This document shows, piece by piece, positions 17,344 to 25,719 of a DNA stretch of 64,000 bases. Under the pieces are notes generated by a model, which was not told the DNA's origin, searched no databases, and was given only the letters and a program-made list of their open reading frames with translations. This DNA is from Lachnospiraceae bacterium (lineage in GTDB: Bacteria; Bacillota; Clostridia; Lachnospirales; Lachnospiraceae). Position 1 is the first letter of the stretch; each line of letters begins with the position of its first letter. The position numbers were made by a program, and so were the translations under genes. Location of the stretch: NCBI GenBank assembly GCA_017470935.1, contig JAFUXG010000014.1:38887-102886 (forward strand), given 5' to 3'.

Positions 17344-19065
17344 TTATCCAATTGATGCAAACAATGCTGCAATCTCATCAGGTGAAAGCTGCTTGTTGGG
17401 ATCGTCAGAAACCGGTGTCGGTGCAGGCTGTGGAGCAGGAGCAGGCTCCTCTTTCTTAGGAGAGGGTTCAGCGGCAGCGAACAGTGCAGCAATCTCATCA
17501 GCAGACAACTGCTTGTTAGGATCTTCAGAAACCGGTGCCGGCTGTGGAGCAGGAGCGGGCTCTTCTTTCTTAGGAGCCGGCTCAGCGGCAGCAAACAGTG
17601 CAGCAATCTCATCGGCAGATAACTGCTTGTTAGGGTCTTCAGAAACCGATGCCGGTGCTGGCTCCGAAGCAGGAGCGGGTTCTTCTTTGCCTACTACTGT
17701 AAAGGTAGGTGTAAATGCTTCCTCGGCAGGCTCTTCTTGCGCAGGCTGGCTGGCCGATGTACTATCCGCAGCAGCAAATAGTGCAGCAATCTCATCAGCA
17801 GAAAGCTGCTTGTTAGGATCTTCGTCAAGTGGTGCCGGTGTTGGAGCAGGGGCTTCGGCAATCACAGGCTCAGGCTCAGCTGCAGGGGCTTCGGCAACCA
17901 CAGGCTCAGGCTCAGCTGCAGGGGCTTCGGCAACCACAGGCTCAGGCTCAGCTGCAGGGGCTTCGGCAATCACAGGCTCAGGCTCAGCCGCAGGAGCTTC
18001 GGCAACCACAGGCTCGGGCTCAGCCACAGGGGCTTCAGCAATCACAGGCTCAGACTCAGCCACAGGAGCTTCGGCAACCACAGGTTCGGGCTCAGCCACA
18101 GGAGCTTCGGCAACCACAGGCTCAGGCTGCTCAGCCACAGGGGCTTCGGCAACCGCAGGATCGGGCTCAGCCACAGGGGCTTCGGCAACTACGGGCTCAG
18201 GTTCTGATACAGGAACCTCTTCAGCCATCATTGCTTCTTCTGGTAATGTCTCATCTGTCGAAGCAGAACCAGCATATGCATTCATATCAGGTGCCGGGGC
18301 TTCAACAGGGGGAACAGGCTGCGCCATATCCTGATAGACAGGCTGTGCCATAGGCGGTACCTGCATACCCATAGGCGGTGCCTGCATTGGAACTGACTGT
18401 ACCCGGGCAATATTGCTTGATATATTCTGTAATTCATGTGCCACATTGTTTATCTGCATACCAAGAGACTGATCCATGCCTGTGGGCTGGGATTTCAGAT
18501 AGTCAACTATGGATTCAAGCATTGCAACCACATCAGCATTGTTGGGCTGCTGTATCTGGTCAAAGCCCTGCGTCATGGTATCATTTAAATTATTGCGTAT
18601 ATCCTTAAGGGTTGAAATAAGTTTAGTCGTGTTGCTCTGGTCGTACTTTATCAAAAGCTTTGTTGACTTGTTCTGGGCATTGGCAAGAACTGAAAGATTC
18701 TTATGAAGGGCCTCCTGGCTGTCGGCGTAGTTGCCGCGAAGGGTTGCAACATTCTCAGCAGCCTGTCTTGTATATAAATATGTAGCCTTTCCAAGCTGTG
18801 CCTGAGCGCTGCTCATTCCCTCAATCTGTGTGGACAGGTCATCCATGCCGCTCTTGATCTGGACATTGAGAGACTTATTCTTTATATTGATAAAGTTCAC
18901 AATGTTCTGGGTTAAAATGTAGGCACATATAAGAAAAATTGCACTTACACCTGCCACCGCAAATATCAGCTGCGGATAAGCGATAAGAATGTAAATGACC
19001 GCAATTCCGGCAGTCAGTGTGGCAACAACGGAAAGTGCCAGTTTGTTGTCTTGTTGTTTGTTCAT
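17344..19065 (-). CDS. Membrane-anchored coiled-coil protein with Pro/Glu/Val repeats and four DEIAALF motifs
   Basis: Two transmembrane helices (about 8-28 and 32-52) precede a helical, coiled-coil-like domain to about 230. A Pro-rich spacer leads into roughly ten tandem EPEPVVAEAPVA-type units (about 295-410). The C-terminal third carries four copies of a 19-residue motif, DPNKQLSADEIAALFAAAE, joined by Pro/Lys/Glu-rich linkers; the last copy ends the protein. The motif resembles the LSQDEIDALL peptide at the N-terminus of the flagellar switch protein FliM, so it may be a docking peptide. An AAAGGGGG site supports the start at 19065. Function is unknown; a tethered scaffold presenting several binding peptides into the cytoplasm is inferred. 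Promoter candidate at 19171-19199. Confidence 0.7.
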   Translation of the reverse strand: MNKQQDNKLALSVVATLTAGIAVIYILIAYPQLIFAVAGVSAIFLICAYILTQNIVNFINIKNKSLNVQIKSGMDDLSTQIEGMSSAQAQLGKATYLYTRQAAENVATLRGNYADSQEALHKNLSVLANAQNKSTKLLIKYDQSNTTKLISTLKDIRNNLNDTMTQGFDQIQQPNNADVVAMLESIVDYLKSQPTGMDQSLGMQINNVAHELQNISSNIARVQSVPMQAPPMGMQVPPMAQPVYQDMAQPVPPVEAPAPDMNAYAGSASTDETLPEEAMMAEEVPVSEPEPVVAEAPVAEPDPAVAEAPVAEQPEPVVAEAPVAEPEPVVAEAPVAESEPVIAEAPVAEPEPVVAEAPAAEPEPVIAEAPAAEPEPVVAEAPAAEPEPVVAEAPAAEPEPVIAEAPAPTPAPLDEDPNKQLSADEIAALFAAADSTSASQPAQEEPAEEAFTPTFTVVGKEEPAPASEPAPASVSEDPNKQLSADEIAALFAAAEPAPKKEEPAPAPQPAPVSEDPNKQLSADEIAALFAAAEPSPKKEEPAPAPQPAPTPVSDDPNKQLSPDEIAALFASIG

Positions 19066-19170
19066 GTCAAAGGCCCCCTTTGTATGTTATGTCACAGGCA
19101 CCTGAAAAATATAGAATACCTGCTCTTTGTTATTATAATAATGTATTTTTGCGTACAAAATAACATTTTT

Positions 19171-19199
19171 ATTATACACGAAAACCTCGAGATAGTAAA
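19171..19199 (-). promoter_or_regulatory. Candidate promoter for the DEIAALF-repeat protein
   Basis: On the minus strand TTTACT (19199-19194) and TATAAT (19176-19171) have a 17-bp spacer. The surrounding gap 19066-19379 is AT-rich; a 77-codon ORF across it lacks a ribosome binding site and is not credible. Confidence 0.45.
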
Positions 19200-19379
19200 G
19201 AAAAACCACACTAAAAAAGATATTCAAAAAATGTATATAAGTACAAAAGGACTTATAAATATTCTTAATATAGAGGCTGTGTAAATAAAAGCAGCATTAA
19301 TTAGAAAAATATATAAAATTATGAATATATATTGAAAAAAAGGGAATAACTAGAAGAAAAGGAAGGAAGGTACTAATTT

Positions 19380-19811
19380 ATGACAGAACAGACTTTAGAT
19401 CTGTTAGATCAGGTCAATACCGGCTGCAAGATGGCTATCAACAGCATGAAGCAGGTTAAGGAATATATCGTTGATGATAAATTAAAGAATCTGATCAACA
19501 GCTACACAGACGAGCATGAACGGTTAGAGAAGGAGACAGGAGACCAGCTGGCAAGATACGGCAAGGCTGAGGAAAAGCCCGGACTTATGGCATCTGCTAT
19601 GTCATGGATTACCACAGAGGCAAAGCTCATGATCAAGGATGATGCAAGACAGATAGCAAAGATAATAATGGACGGCTGTAACATGGGAATCCAGTCCGTA
19701 TCCGAATATCTCAACAAGTATGAAAATGCTTCCCCGGAGAGTATTCATCTGGCAAAAAAGCTGATTAAAACAGAGGAAGACCTGATGGGAGAGATGAAGC
19801 AGTTCATGTAA
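19380..19811 (+). CDS. Small all-helical protein of unknown function
   Basis: This 143-residue soluble protein is predicted to be almost entirely alpha-helical, with heptad-like spacing of hydrophobic residues; a four-helix ferritin-like bundle is possible. There is no signal peptide. Two Cys residues (in TGCKMAI and DGCNMGI) lie in different helices and could face each other. No metal-binding Glu/His set typical of ferritins is evident. A GGAAGGAAGG site lies 8-15 bases upstream of the ATG, and a strong terminator follows, so it is monocistronic. I do not recognise the family with certainty. Confidence 0.65.
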   Translation: MTEQTLDLLDQVNTGCKMAINSMKQVKEYIVDDKLKNLINSYTDEHERLEKETGDQLARYGKAEEKPGLMASAMSWITTEAKLMIKDDARQIAKIIMDGCNMGIQSVSEYLNKYENASPESIHLAKKLIKTEEDLMGEMKQFM

Positions 19812-19849
19812 AAGAAATGAGCTGTCATTTATGGTAAATAATTATTTTC

Positions 19850-19888
19850 AACAGTGGGGGTGATGATGATCACAGCCCACTGTTTTTG
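19850..19888 (+). terminator. Rho-independent terminator after the small helical protein
   Basis: ACAGTGGG and CCCACTGT form an 8-bp stem with a 17-base loop, followed by TTTTTG. Confidence 0.8.
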
Positions 19889-19939
19889 TGACAGAGCAGA
19901 TATAGAATATACTAAAATAAAGGCTATCATATGTTTATC

Positions 19940-19974
19940 TTGTGCTTGCACAAAACGTAAAAGAACCTTATAAT
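19940..19974 (+). promoter_or_regulatory. pta promoter with palindrome over the -35 box
   Basis: TTGCAC at 19946-19951 and TATAAT at 19969-19974 are 17 bp apart. The palindrome TTGTGCTTGCACAA (19940-19953) covers the -35 box and could be an operator. Confidence 0.6.
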
Positions 19975-20008
19975 TATATGTATGATCATAATAGGAGGGT
20001 TGTACATA

Positions 20009-20992
20009 ATGTTTGGGTTTGGTGCGATGATAGACAAATTAAAGAAGGATCCCAAGACCATTGTTTTTACAGAGGGAGAGGATTCCCGCATTTTAGAGGC
20101 GGCATCAAGGCTTTTGGCAAGCAGCTTTCTAAAGCCGATCTTATTGGGTAATGAGGATAAGATAATAAATGCAGCAGAGGATGCAGGCTATAATATACGC
20201 GGTGCCAAGATCATCGATCCGGAAAGGTACGAAAGATTTGATGAGATGGCAGAGATGTTTTATGAGCTCAGGAAGAATAAAGGTATTACGTTAGAGCAGG
20301 CTAAGGAAACAGTTATTGCAAGGAACTATTTTGGCACAATGCTCATTAAGATGGGAGAGGCAGATTGTCTCCTTGGAGGTGCCACCTATTCAACAGCTGA
20401 TACTGTACGGCCGGCATTACAGATAATTAAGACAAAGCCGGACAACAGTGTGGTGTCCTCATGCTTTATTCTTGTGCGCCCTTCCGCAACAGGTGGAAAT
20501 GAAGTACTGGCAATGGCAGACTGCGCCATCAATATTAAGCCGACAGAGGATGAGTTAGTGGAGATATGTGGGGAGACAGTACAGTGTGCAAGGATATTCG
20601 GTGTGGATCCAAAGGTTGCATTTTTGAGCTATTCCACAATGGGTTCAGGAAAGGGTGAGGACGTGGATAAGATGCGCAACGCAGCCATAAAGGCAAGAAA
20701 GAAGTACCCTGATATTCCCATTGATGGGGAGCTTCAGTTTGATGCTGCCGTTTCACCAAGAGTTGCAAGGCAGAAGACACCGGACTCAGAGGTTGCGGGG
20801 TATGCTAATACATTTATATTCCCGGATATTAATGCAGGGAATATCGGATATAAGATTGCTCAGAGAATGGGTAATTTTGAAGCGTATGGTCCAATTCTTC
20901 TTGGACTTAACGCACAGGTCAATGATCTATCCAGAGGATGTAATGCCTTAGAGGTATATTCTATGGCGATAATCACAGCGGCTTTGTCGTAG
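20009..20992 (+). CDS. pta: Phosphate acetyltransferase
   Basis: The 327-residue product matches the catalytic phosphotransacetylase fold without the extra N-terminal domains of enterobacterial Pta, the usual Firmicutes length. It interconverts acetyl-CoA plus phosphate with acetyl phosphate plus CoA in the cytoplasm, the step before acetate kinase in acetate fermentation. Family hallmarks visible are the TIVFTEGEDSRILEAA opening, the DCLLGGATYSTADTVRPAL segment and GELQFDAAVSPRVA followed by NTFIFPDINAGNIGYK. ATG 20009 is chosen because the AGGAGGG site at 19993-19999 is correctly spaced; the in-frame codon at 19982 lies before it. No acetate kinase gene is adjacent; a phenylacetate-CoA-ligase-type gene follows 53 bp later, possibly in the same transcript. 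Confidence 0.93.
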   Translation: MFGFGAMIDKLKKDPKTIVFTEGEDSRILEAASRLLASSFLKPILLGNEDKIINAAEDAGYNIRGAKIIDPERYERFDEMAEMFYELRKNKGITLEQAKETVIARNYFGTMLIKMGEADCLLGGATYSTADTVRPALQIIKTKPDNSVVSSCFILVRPSATGGNEVLAMADCAINIKPTEDELVEICGETVQCARIFGVDPKVAFLSYSTMGSGKGEDVDKMRNAAIKARKKYPDIPIDGELQFDAAVSPRVARQKTPDSEVAGYANTFIFPDINAGNIGYKIAQRMGNFEAYGPILLGLNAQVNDLSRGCNALEVYSMAIITAALS

Positions 20993-21045
20993 AGAGATAT
21001 TACTGTTAGAACATAGCTTAATGACAGTAGAAAGGAATAACAGGT

Positions 21046-22281
21046 ATGAGATTAAGTAAAGCACAGCTAAGCCAAGTCAATGACAGGATCAAAGCATTGG
21101 TATCTGCAGGAAGCTTTTATGGAAAGAAGCTTGCTGACGCCGGCATTAACAGCATCAGCTCCCAGGAGGATTTTGAGAAGCTTCCGTTTTCAGAGAAGAA
21201 TGATCTTAGGGAGGCATATCCCCTGGGACTTATGACAGCACCGGAGGAGGATATAGTAAGGATTCACTCTTCTTCGGGAACTACAGGACTGCCTGTTATT
21301 ATCCCATATACAGCAAAGGATGTGGATGACTGGGCAACACAGTTTGCCCGTTGCTATGAGATGGCAGGAATTACCAAGATGGACCGCATACATATTACGC
21401 CGGGGTATGGTCTGTGGACTGCGGGGATAGGTTTCCAGTTAGGTGCTGAGAAGCTTGGGGCAATGGTAATTCCCATGGGTCCCGGTAATACTGACAAGCA
21501 GATCCAGATGATGATGGATATGAAATCCACAGTTCTCTGTGCCACCTCTTCATATGCCCTTCTTCTTGCAGAGGAGATCGAGAAGCGCGGGATCAAGGAC
21601 AAGATACACCTTAAGAAGGGAGTTATCGGCTCGGAGAGATGGGGCTCTAACATGAGAGACCGCATAGCAGGTATTCTTGGTATTGAGCTTTACGACATAT
21701 ACGGACTTACAGAGATCTATGGTCCCGGAATTGGAATCAACTGTCCTAATGAAAGCTATATGCATTACTGGGATGATTTCATTTACTTAGAGATAATCGA
21801 TCCTGTGACAGGCAAGGTTCTGCCGGACGGTGAGTGGGGAGAGATTGTCATCACAACTCTTGTTAAGGAGGGTGCGCCTCTTATCCGTTACCGTACCCAT
21901 GACCTTTCAAGGATTATTCCGGATAAATGCTCATGTGGCAGCGAATATCCACGTATTGATGAGATCCGAGGACGTACTGATGACATGATCAAGATCAAGG
22001 GTGTAAATGTATTCCCTGCCCAGATAGAAGAGATCCTTGCACAGTTCCCGGAGGTATCATCTGAGTACCAGATACATATATCACATCTTGAGGGTAAGGA
22101 TACAATGCGTCTTTATGTGGAGACGGACGGAACTGTGGATTTTGCTAAGCTTGCAGAAAGGGTTGCTGCAAGGGTTAAGAGCAAGATAGGCTTTACTCCT
22201 CTTGTTAAGGTCGTGGAGATAGGTGTGCTGCCGCGAAGCGAGAAGAAGTCTAAGAGAGTCATTGACGAGAGATATGATTGA
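21046..22281 (+). CDS. paaK: Phenylacetate-CoA ligase family AMP-forming ligase
   Basis: The product is 411 residues, close to the family norm of about 430. It carries the adenylation P-loop SSSGTTGLP (near residues 76-84), the DIYGLTEIYGPG segment, the YRTHDLS hinge and the C-terminal RTDDMIKIKGVNVFP segment. PaaK-type enzymes convert aryl acids such as phenylacetate to CoA thioesters with ATP. In anaerobes they act in reductive or oxidative aryl-acid metabolism, often with indolepyruvate ferredoxin oxidoreductase, which is not in this window. The start has an AAAGGA site. It lies 53 bp after pta with no terminator between, so an operon is likely. Confidence 0.88.
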   Translation: MRLSKAQLSQVNDRIKALVSAGSFYGKKLADAGINSISSQEDFEKLPFSEKNDLREAYPLGLMTAPEEDIVRIHSSSGTTGLPVIIPYTAKDVDDWATQFARCYEMAGITKMDRIHITPGYGLWTAGIGFQLGAEKLGAMVIPMGPGNTDKQIQMMMDMKSTVLCATSSYALLLAEEIEKRGIKDKIHLKKGVIGSERWGSNMRDRIAGILGIELYDIYGLTEIYGPGIGINCPNESYMHYWDDFIYLEIIDPVTGKVLPDGEWGEIVITTLVKEGAPLIRYRTHDLSRIIPDKCSCGSEYPRIDEIRGRTDDMIKIKGVNVFPAQIEEILAQFPEVSSEYQIHISHLEGKDTMRLYVETDGTVDFAKLAERVAARVKSKIGFTPLVKVVEIGVLPRSEKKSKRVIDERYD

Positions 22282-22440
22282 TATATGTCATTCACTTGAA
22301 TATTTATGATATTGGAAACAATACATACCCAGACTGTCCAAAGGGTGGTTTGGGACATCTTGTAAGTGTTGATTGTTTGTAAATGACGAAGGATCTAAGT
22401 GTATTATTCTATTATTTTTCAGTTGCTTAAAGAACTATTT

Positions 22441-22490
22441 GCCCTGTGATACCTTGTGCTTGTGTAAAAGGTATCACAGGGCTCTTTTTA
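22441..22490 (+). terminator. Strong terminator after paaK
   Basis: GCCCTGTGATACCTT and AAGGTATCACAGGGC form a perfect 15-bp stem followed by TCTTTTT. Upstream of it, 22282-22440 holds only a weak imperfect hairpin near 22334-22357. The accessory island begins after this point. Confidence 0.92.
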
Positions 22491-22625
22491 TACTATAAGT
22501 TGAATGCAATGTTTTAGCTTTTGTAGTATAATCATATATGAATAATTCTCTCTTGATAATTGGAAAAAGATACCGTTTTTATGGGATCGTTTTTATGGTA
22601 AAAAGTCATGGGTAATCTAAATGTT

Positions 22626-22673
22626 GTTTACATTCGTGGTATAATAAAGTATAATAATATCACGAATGTAAAC
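22626..22673 (+). promoter_or_regulatory. abiE promoter with flanking 13-bp inverted-repeat operator
   Basis: GTTTACATTCGTG (22626-22638) and CACGAATGTAAAC (22661-22673) are perfect inverted repeats. The left arm contains the -35 box TTTACA (22627-22632). The -10 box TATAAT (22650-22655) lies 17 bp further on, between the arms. AbiEi antitoxins are known to autorepress by binding promoter inverted repeats, so this is the likely operator. Confidence 0.75.
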
Positions 22674-22687
22674 AAAGGGTGATGATT

Positions 22688-23281
22688 ATGACAAAATATG
22701 AAATAATGACTCATTTGATAAATAAAAAAAACGGGTATCTATTTACTTCAGATGTTGAGAATGAGGGTATTTCGAGAACCTATATGGCGAGATATGTTAG
22801 GGAAAATAATCTTGAAAAGGTTGCTGAAGGAATATATGTGACTGTTGAAACATGGCCGGATCAACTGTATATTATTCAAACTAAGAATCCTAAGGTGATA
22901 TATTCCGGTGAGACTGCATTGTATCTGAATATGCTTTTGGAAAGAGAATATTCCGAGATACAGGTCAGTGTTCCCAATGATTATAATGGCTGGAGACTTA
23001 GGGAAAAGAAAATAAAAGTCCATAAAGAAAAAGATGAAATATATGGACTTGGCATGTGTGAAATAGAGACCAATTTTGGGAATAAAGTAAGGGCATATAA
23101 TAGAGAAAGAAGTATCTGTGACCTTATAAAAAGACGTTCCCAATTTGAAGTTCAGGATTATCAAACAGCCATAAGAACATATATGAGAGGCAGGGATAAG
23201 GATTTATCATTACTCGTAATATATGCTGAAAAACTCAAAATAAGGGATGAGGTTATGAAATACGTGGAGGTAATGGTATGA
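22688..23281 (+). CDS. abiEi: AbiEi-family antitoxin (type IV toxin-antitoxin)
   Basis: The product of about 198 residues has an N-terminal winged-helix DNA-binding domain (MTKYEIMTHLINKKNGYLFT, then an ISRTYMARYVRENNLEKVAEGIY helix-turn-helix) and a C-terminal AbiEi antitoxin domain. The pairing with AbiEii directly downstream confirms the call. AbiEi antitoxins repress the operon and counteract the toxin without stable protein-protein binding. ATG 22688 is preferred because AAAGGG at 22674-22679 is eight bases upstream; the earlier GTG 22679 and ATG 22682 overlap or crowd that site. The operator at 22626-22673 is fully consistent with autoregulation. Confidence 0.85.
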   Translation: MTKYEIMTHLINKKNGYLFTSDVENEGISRTYMARYVRENNLEKVAEGIYVTVETWPDQLYIIQTKNPKVIYSGETALYLNMLLEREYSEIQVSVPNDYNGWRLREKKIKVHKEKDEIYGLGMCEIETNFGNKVRAYNRERSICDLIKRRSQFEVQDYQTAIRTYMRGRDKDLSLLVIYAEKLKIRDEVMKYVEVMV

Positions 23282-23298
23282 TATAATGAGCAAAGTGG

Positions 23299-23320
23299 CA
23301 GAACATGCTTGCATGTTCTG
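23299..23320 (+). repeat. Perfect hairpin between abiEi and abiEii
   Basis: CAGAACATGC and GCATGTTCTG are perfect inverted repeats separated by TT, within the 76-bp gap of the operon. A 12-codon frame starting at 23286 runs into it and stops at 23321. No T-run follows, so it is more likely an RNA-stability or translational-coupling element than a terminator. Confidence 0.55.
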
Positions 23321-23357
23321 ACATTTTGCGAAAAAACACATGGAGGCGACAGACGAC

Positions 23358-24305
23358 ATGATATTAACAGCAGCCGCATTAAAGGGGAAAGTGAAGAGGG
23401 TAGCCAACAATGATGCACGCAGAGCAGAAGTATTGATGAGGATTTTCTTCATGGAGAGATTGCTTGAACGTGTTTCATTATCAAAATATAAAGATAACTT
23501 TATTCTAAAGGGCGGAATGCTTGCATCCTCGTTAATCGGGGTTGACATGCGTACAACAATGGACATGGATACCACGGTTAAGGCATTGCCATTAAATGAA
23601 AAAGATATAACAGATGTAATTAATGACATATGTTCCGTTGAAATAGAGGATAATATTACATTCGAAATTCAATATGTAGAAAAAATAATGAATGATTTTG
23701 AATATCCTGGAGTAAGACTTCATATACAAGGACATTTTGAAGGCATCAGGCAGCCGATAAAAATTGATGTTTCAACTGATGATGTAATAACGCCTTCTGC
23801 TATTGAATATGATTATAAGCTTATGTTTGAAGATCGTACTATCCGTATAATGACTTATAATGTAGAAACACTATTGGCAGAAAAATTGCAGACAATATTG
23901 AGCAGGGGAATTGCAAACACAAGACTTAGAGATTATTATGATGTGCATATGATTACCATTAATACTGATTTTTCTTGGGAAACTCTTTCGGAAGCTTTTA
24001 ATGCAACCTGCAAAAAGAGAGAAACGATTTTTTCTAAGGAGATAATACAAGAAGAATTACAGCACATAGACATGGACGATAAGATGAAAACAAATTGGGA
24101 TCTTTTTAGGACAAAAAATTCTTATGCTGCGGAAATGGAATGGATGGATGTGTTGCGATCCATTAAGGATACTTTAGGTAAAATTGAAGAGCTTGCATTA
24201 TATCGTTTAAAGCTTGAAATGGAAAAAGGAGAGAGAGAGCGATTCTTGAGGAAGGCACGATATCCTCAGATGATTAAAAAGAGAATTAAAGTTATAGATT
24301 TATAG
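23358..24305 (+). CDS. abiEii: AbiEii-family nucleotidyltransferase toxin
   Basis: The product of about 315 residues starts MILTAAALKGKVK, the usual opening of this family; the in-frame ATG at 23340 overlaps the GGAGG ribosome site and is less likely. It has the DUF1814/AbiEii nucleotidyltransferase core: the FILKGGMLASSLIG loop, the MDMDTT acidic pair, the KIDVSTDD strand and the ETLLAEKLQTIL helix with its conserved Lys. Related toxins modify tRNA acceptor ends or otherwise block growth, and the pair aborts phage infection. All key motifs look intact, so the toxin is probably active. Confidence 0.85.
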   Translation: MILTAAALKGKVKRVANNDARRAEVLMRIFFMERLLERVSLSKYKDNFILKGGMLASSLIGVDMRTTMDMDTTVKALPLNEKDITDVINDICSVEIEDNITFEIQYVEKIMNDFEYPGVRLHIQGHFEGIRQPIKIDVSTDDVITPSAIEYDYKLMFEDRTIRIMTYNVETLLAEKLQTILSRGIANTRLRDYYDVHMITINTDFSWETLSEAFNATCKKRETIFSKEIIQEELQHIDMDDKMKTNWDLFRTKNSYAAEMEWMDVLRSIKDTLGKIEELALYRLKLEMEKGERERFLRKARYPQMIKKRIKVIDL

Positions 24306-24308
24306 AAC

Positions 24309-24345
24309 AAGAGCGGTATCATTTGATATCGCTCTTCTTATTTTC
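24309..24345 (+). terminator. Terminator after the abiE operon
   Basis: AAGAGCG-TATCA pairs with TGATA-CGCTCTT around a short loop, followed by CTTATTTT. Confidence 0.75.
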
Positions 24346-24445
24346 ACTCTCAAATTATCAACTAATAATATAGTCTGATATAGTATAATTATCGAGCAAT
24401 TATTCTTAATTGAGTTATTTTTACGATGAAAGGAAGGATGAAGAT

Positions 24446-24841
24446 ATGTGTAAAGTATATGCTATCGCCTCACAAAAAGGAGGTGTTGGAAAAACATTCA
24501 CCGCTGAGAGTCTTGGTATTGGTCTAGCAAATAAAGGGTACAAGGTACTACTAATAGATACTGACTCTCAAGGTTCACTAACAGCCAGTCTTGGTTATAC
24601 AGAGCCTGACGATATGGAGACTACATTATATACAATTATGGCAAATGAGATTAATGATAAAGAGTACGATCATAATACTTTGGGGATATTACATCAAAAG
24701 GAAGGTATTGACCTTCTACCATGTAATATTGAGATGTCAGGGTTAGAATTAACTCTCGTTAGTGTTATGAGCCGGGAGATGGTCCTGAAGCGCTATATTG
24801 ATACTATGACCGGGGGAAGATCAGAGAGGCACTTTTCATGA
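24446..24841 (+). pseudogene. ParA-family ATPase, truncated
   Basis: The N-terminal ~120 residues are a good ParA/Soj ATPase: deviant Walker A QKGGVGKT at about residues 10-17, the switch segment LLIDTDSQGSL, and LLPCNIEMSGLELTL. The sequence then leaves the family at IDTMTGG and stops, so the second half, including the Walker B-like DCMPSLG segment expected in ParA, is missing. A GGAAGG site precedes ATG 24446. The following gene remains (24834-25169) are fused to the break point, which suggests a deletion joined two loci. Probably non-functional. Confidence 0.7.
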
Positions 24842-25169
24842 TGTACTATTTGATATTATTGATGAGAAGGGACTCTCAAATAAAGAAGTATATACTTGCT
24901 GCAACATAGAACGTAAGCAGTTTTCAAAAATGCAGTGTAGTCCAAATATGAAGCCGAGTAAGAAATATGTCCTTGCCTTATGCGTTAGGTTGGGGCTTTC
25001 ATTAGAAGAATCTATCAATTTGTTAGGTCGCACTGATAATGCTTTTAACCCTAATGATGCCAGAGATCAGTATGTAAAAGGTTTCATTTAGCAGGGGTGC
25101 GATGACATTTGGCAGGTTAATGAGTTCTTAGCTGACAAAGGATTGGAACTGCTGGGAATGGAGGGATAG
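24834..25169 (+). pseudogene. Remnant of an HTH-domain protein, interrupted by an in-frame stop
   Basis: In a frame different from the ParA fragment, this stretch encodes FDIIDEKGLSNKEVYTCCN, a short gap, then KPSKKYVLALCVRLGLSLEE and NLLGRTDNAF. This fits a helix-turn-helix module widespread in Lachnospiraceae. A TAG at 25089-25091 interrupts it, and the same frame continues with DDIWQVNEFLADKGLELLG to TAG 25167, which fits the usual end of that module. The N-terminus is missing at the junction with the ParA fragment. It is decayed rather than functional. Confidence 0.6.
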
Positions 25170-25294
25170 GAGTTTCATTAATAGGTTAAGTAAGAAGAAA
25201 AAATAATAAAATCTTTCAATTAACACCTTACAATTGAAAAAATATGCAGTAAAATTACTAATGCTATGTTTTGCGATTGAGGAGGTGGAGTAAT

Positions 25295-25620
25295 ATGATA
25301 TGGAATGAGAAAGAAATCCGAGAAGAAATGCAGCGACTTGATAAGATTACAGGAAAAAGCGGAAGCGAATTACCGATTTATTTTGACAACAGTCAGAGAA
25401 CATTAGGCCGTTTTTGGTTTAAAGAAATGAAATTTACCTTTTCCAATTATTATTTCAAGGATGATGAATGGTCAATAAGATTATTCACCCCCCCCAATTC
25501 GGTACCGGTGTCATTTTAGGAGTTTTCGGTTCGGGTATTAATAGAAGAGTTAACATATTATTTGACGATTCGGTAAACAAAGAATTTTCTTTAAAATGGA
25601 TAGATGAGAGATGTAAATGA
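25295..25620 (+). pseudogene. SprT-like domain protein remnant with frameshift at a C8 tract
   Basis: The first part, from ATG 25295 with a GGAGG site, reads IWNEKEIREEMQRLDKITG and FSNYYFKDDEW, matching the start of Lachnospiraceae SprT-like proteins. The part carrying the HExxH metalloprotease motif is absent. After a run of eight C bases (25488-25495) the frame shifts, and the family's C-terminus continues as FGTGVILGVFGSG and FSLKWIDERCK to TGA 25618-25620. Even without the frameshift the catalytic core is missing, so this is a deletion derivative. Confidence 0.6.
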
Positions 25621-25659
25621 TGTTAATCTAAAGAGAGATAAGTCTATGTCATAGTCTTG

Positions 25660-25719
25660 ACACGAGTGGGTGCAGGAAAGACATTTACTGTTATTACGGC
25701 ATCTTATCGCCTGCTGTAA
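25660..25719 (+). pseudogene. Short scrap resembling the HsdR Walker A region
   Basis: About 18 codons read VGAGKTFTVITASYRLL and then stop. This matches the Walker A region of type I restriction HsdR subunits. No other hsd sequence is visible nearby. The match is short, so it may be chance; it fits the decayed character of 24.4-25.8 kb. The rest of 25621-25886 holds only the inverted repeat at 25785-25825. Confidence 0.3.

Noticed and set aside
17333-18353. Plus-strand ORFs opposite the Pro/Glu repeat protein
   Set aside because: Low-complexity Gly/Ser/Ala or Gln/Arg shadows of the minus-strand repeats with no start signal.
19051-19284. 77-codon ORF in the gap before the small helical protein
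   Set aside because: No ribosome site, covers the minus-strand promoter, and has no recognisable features.
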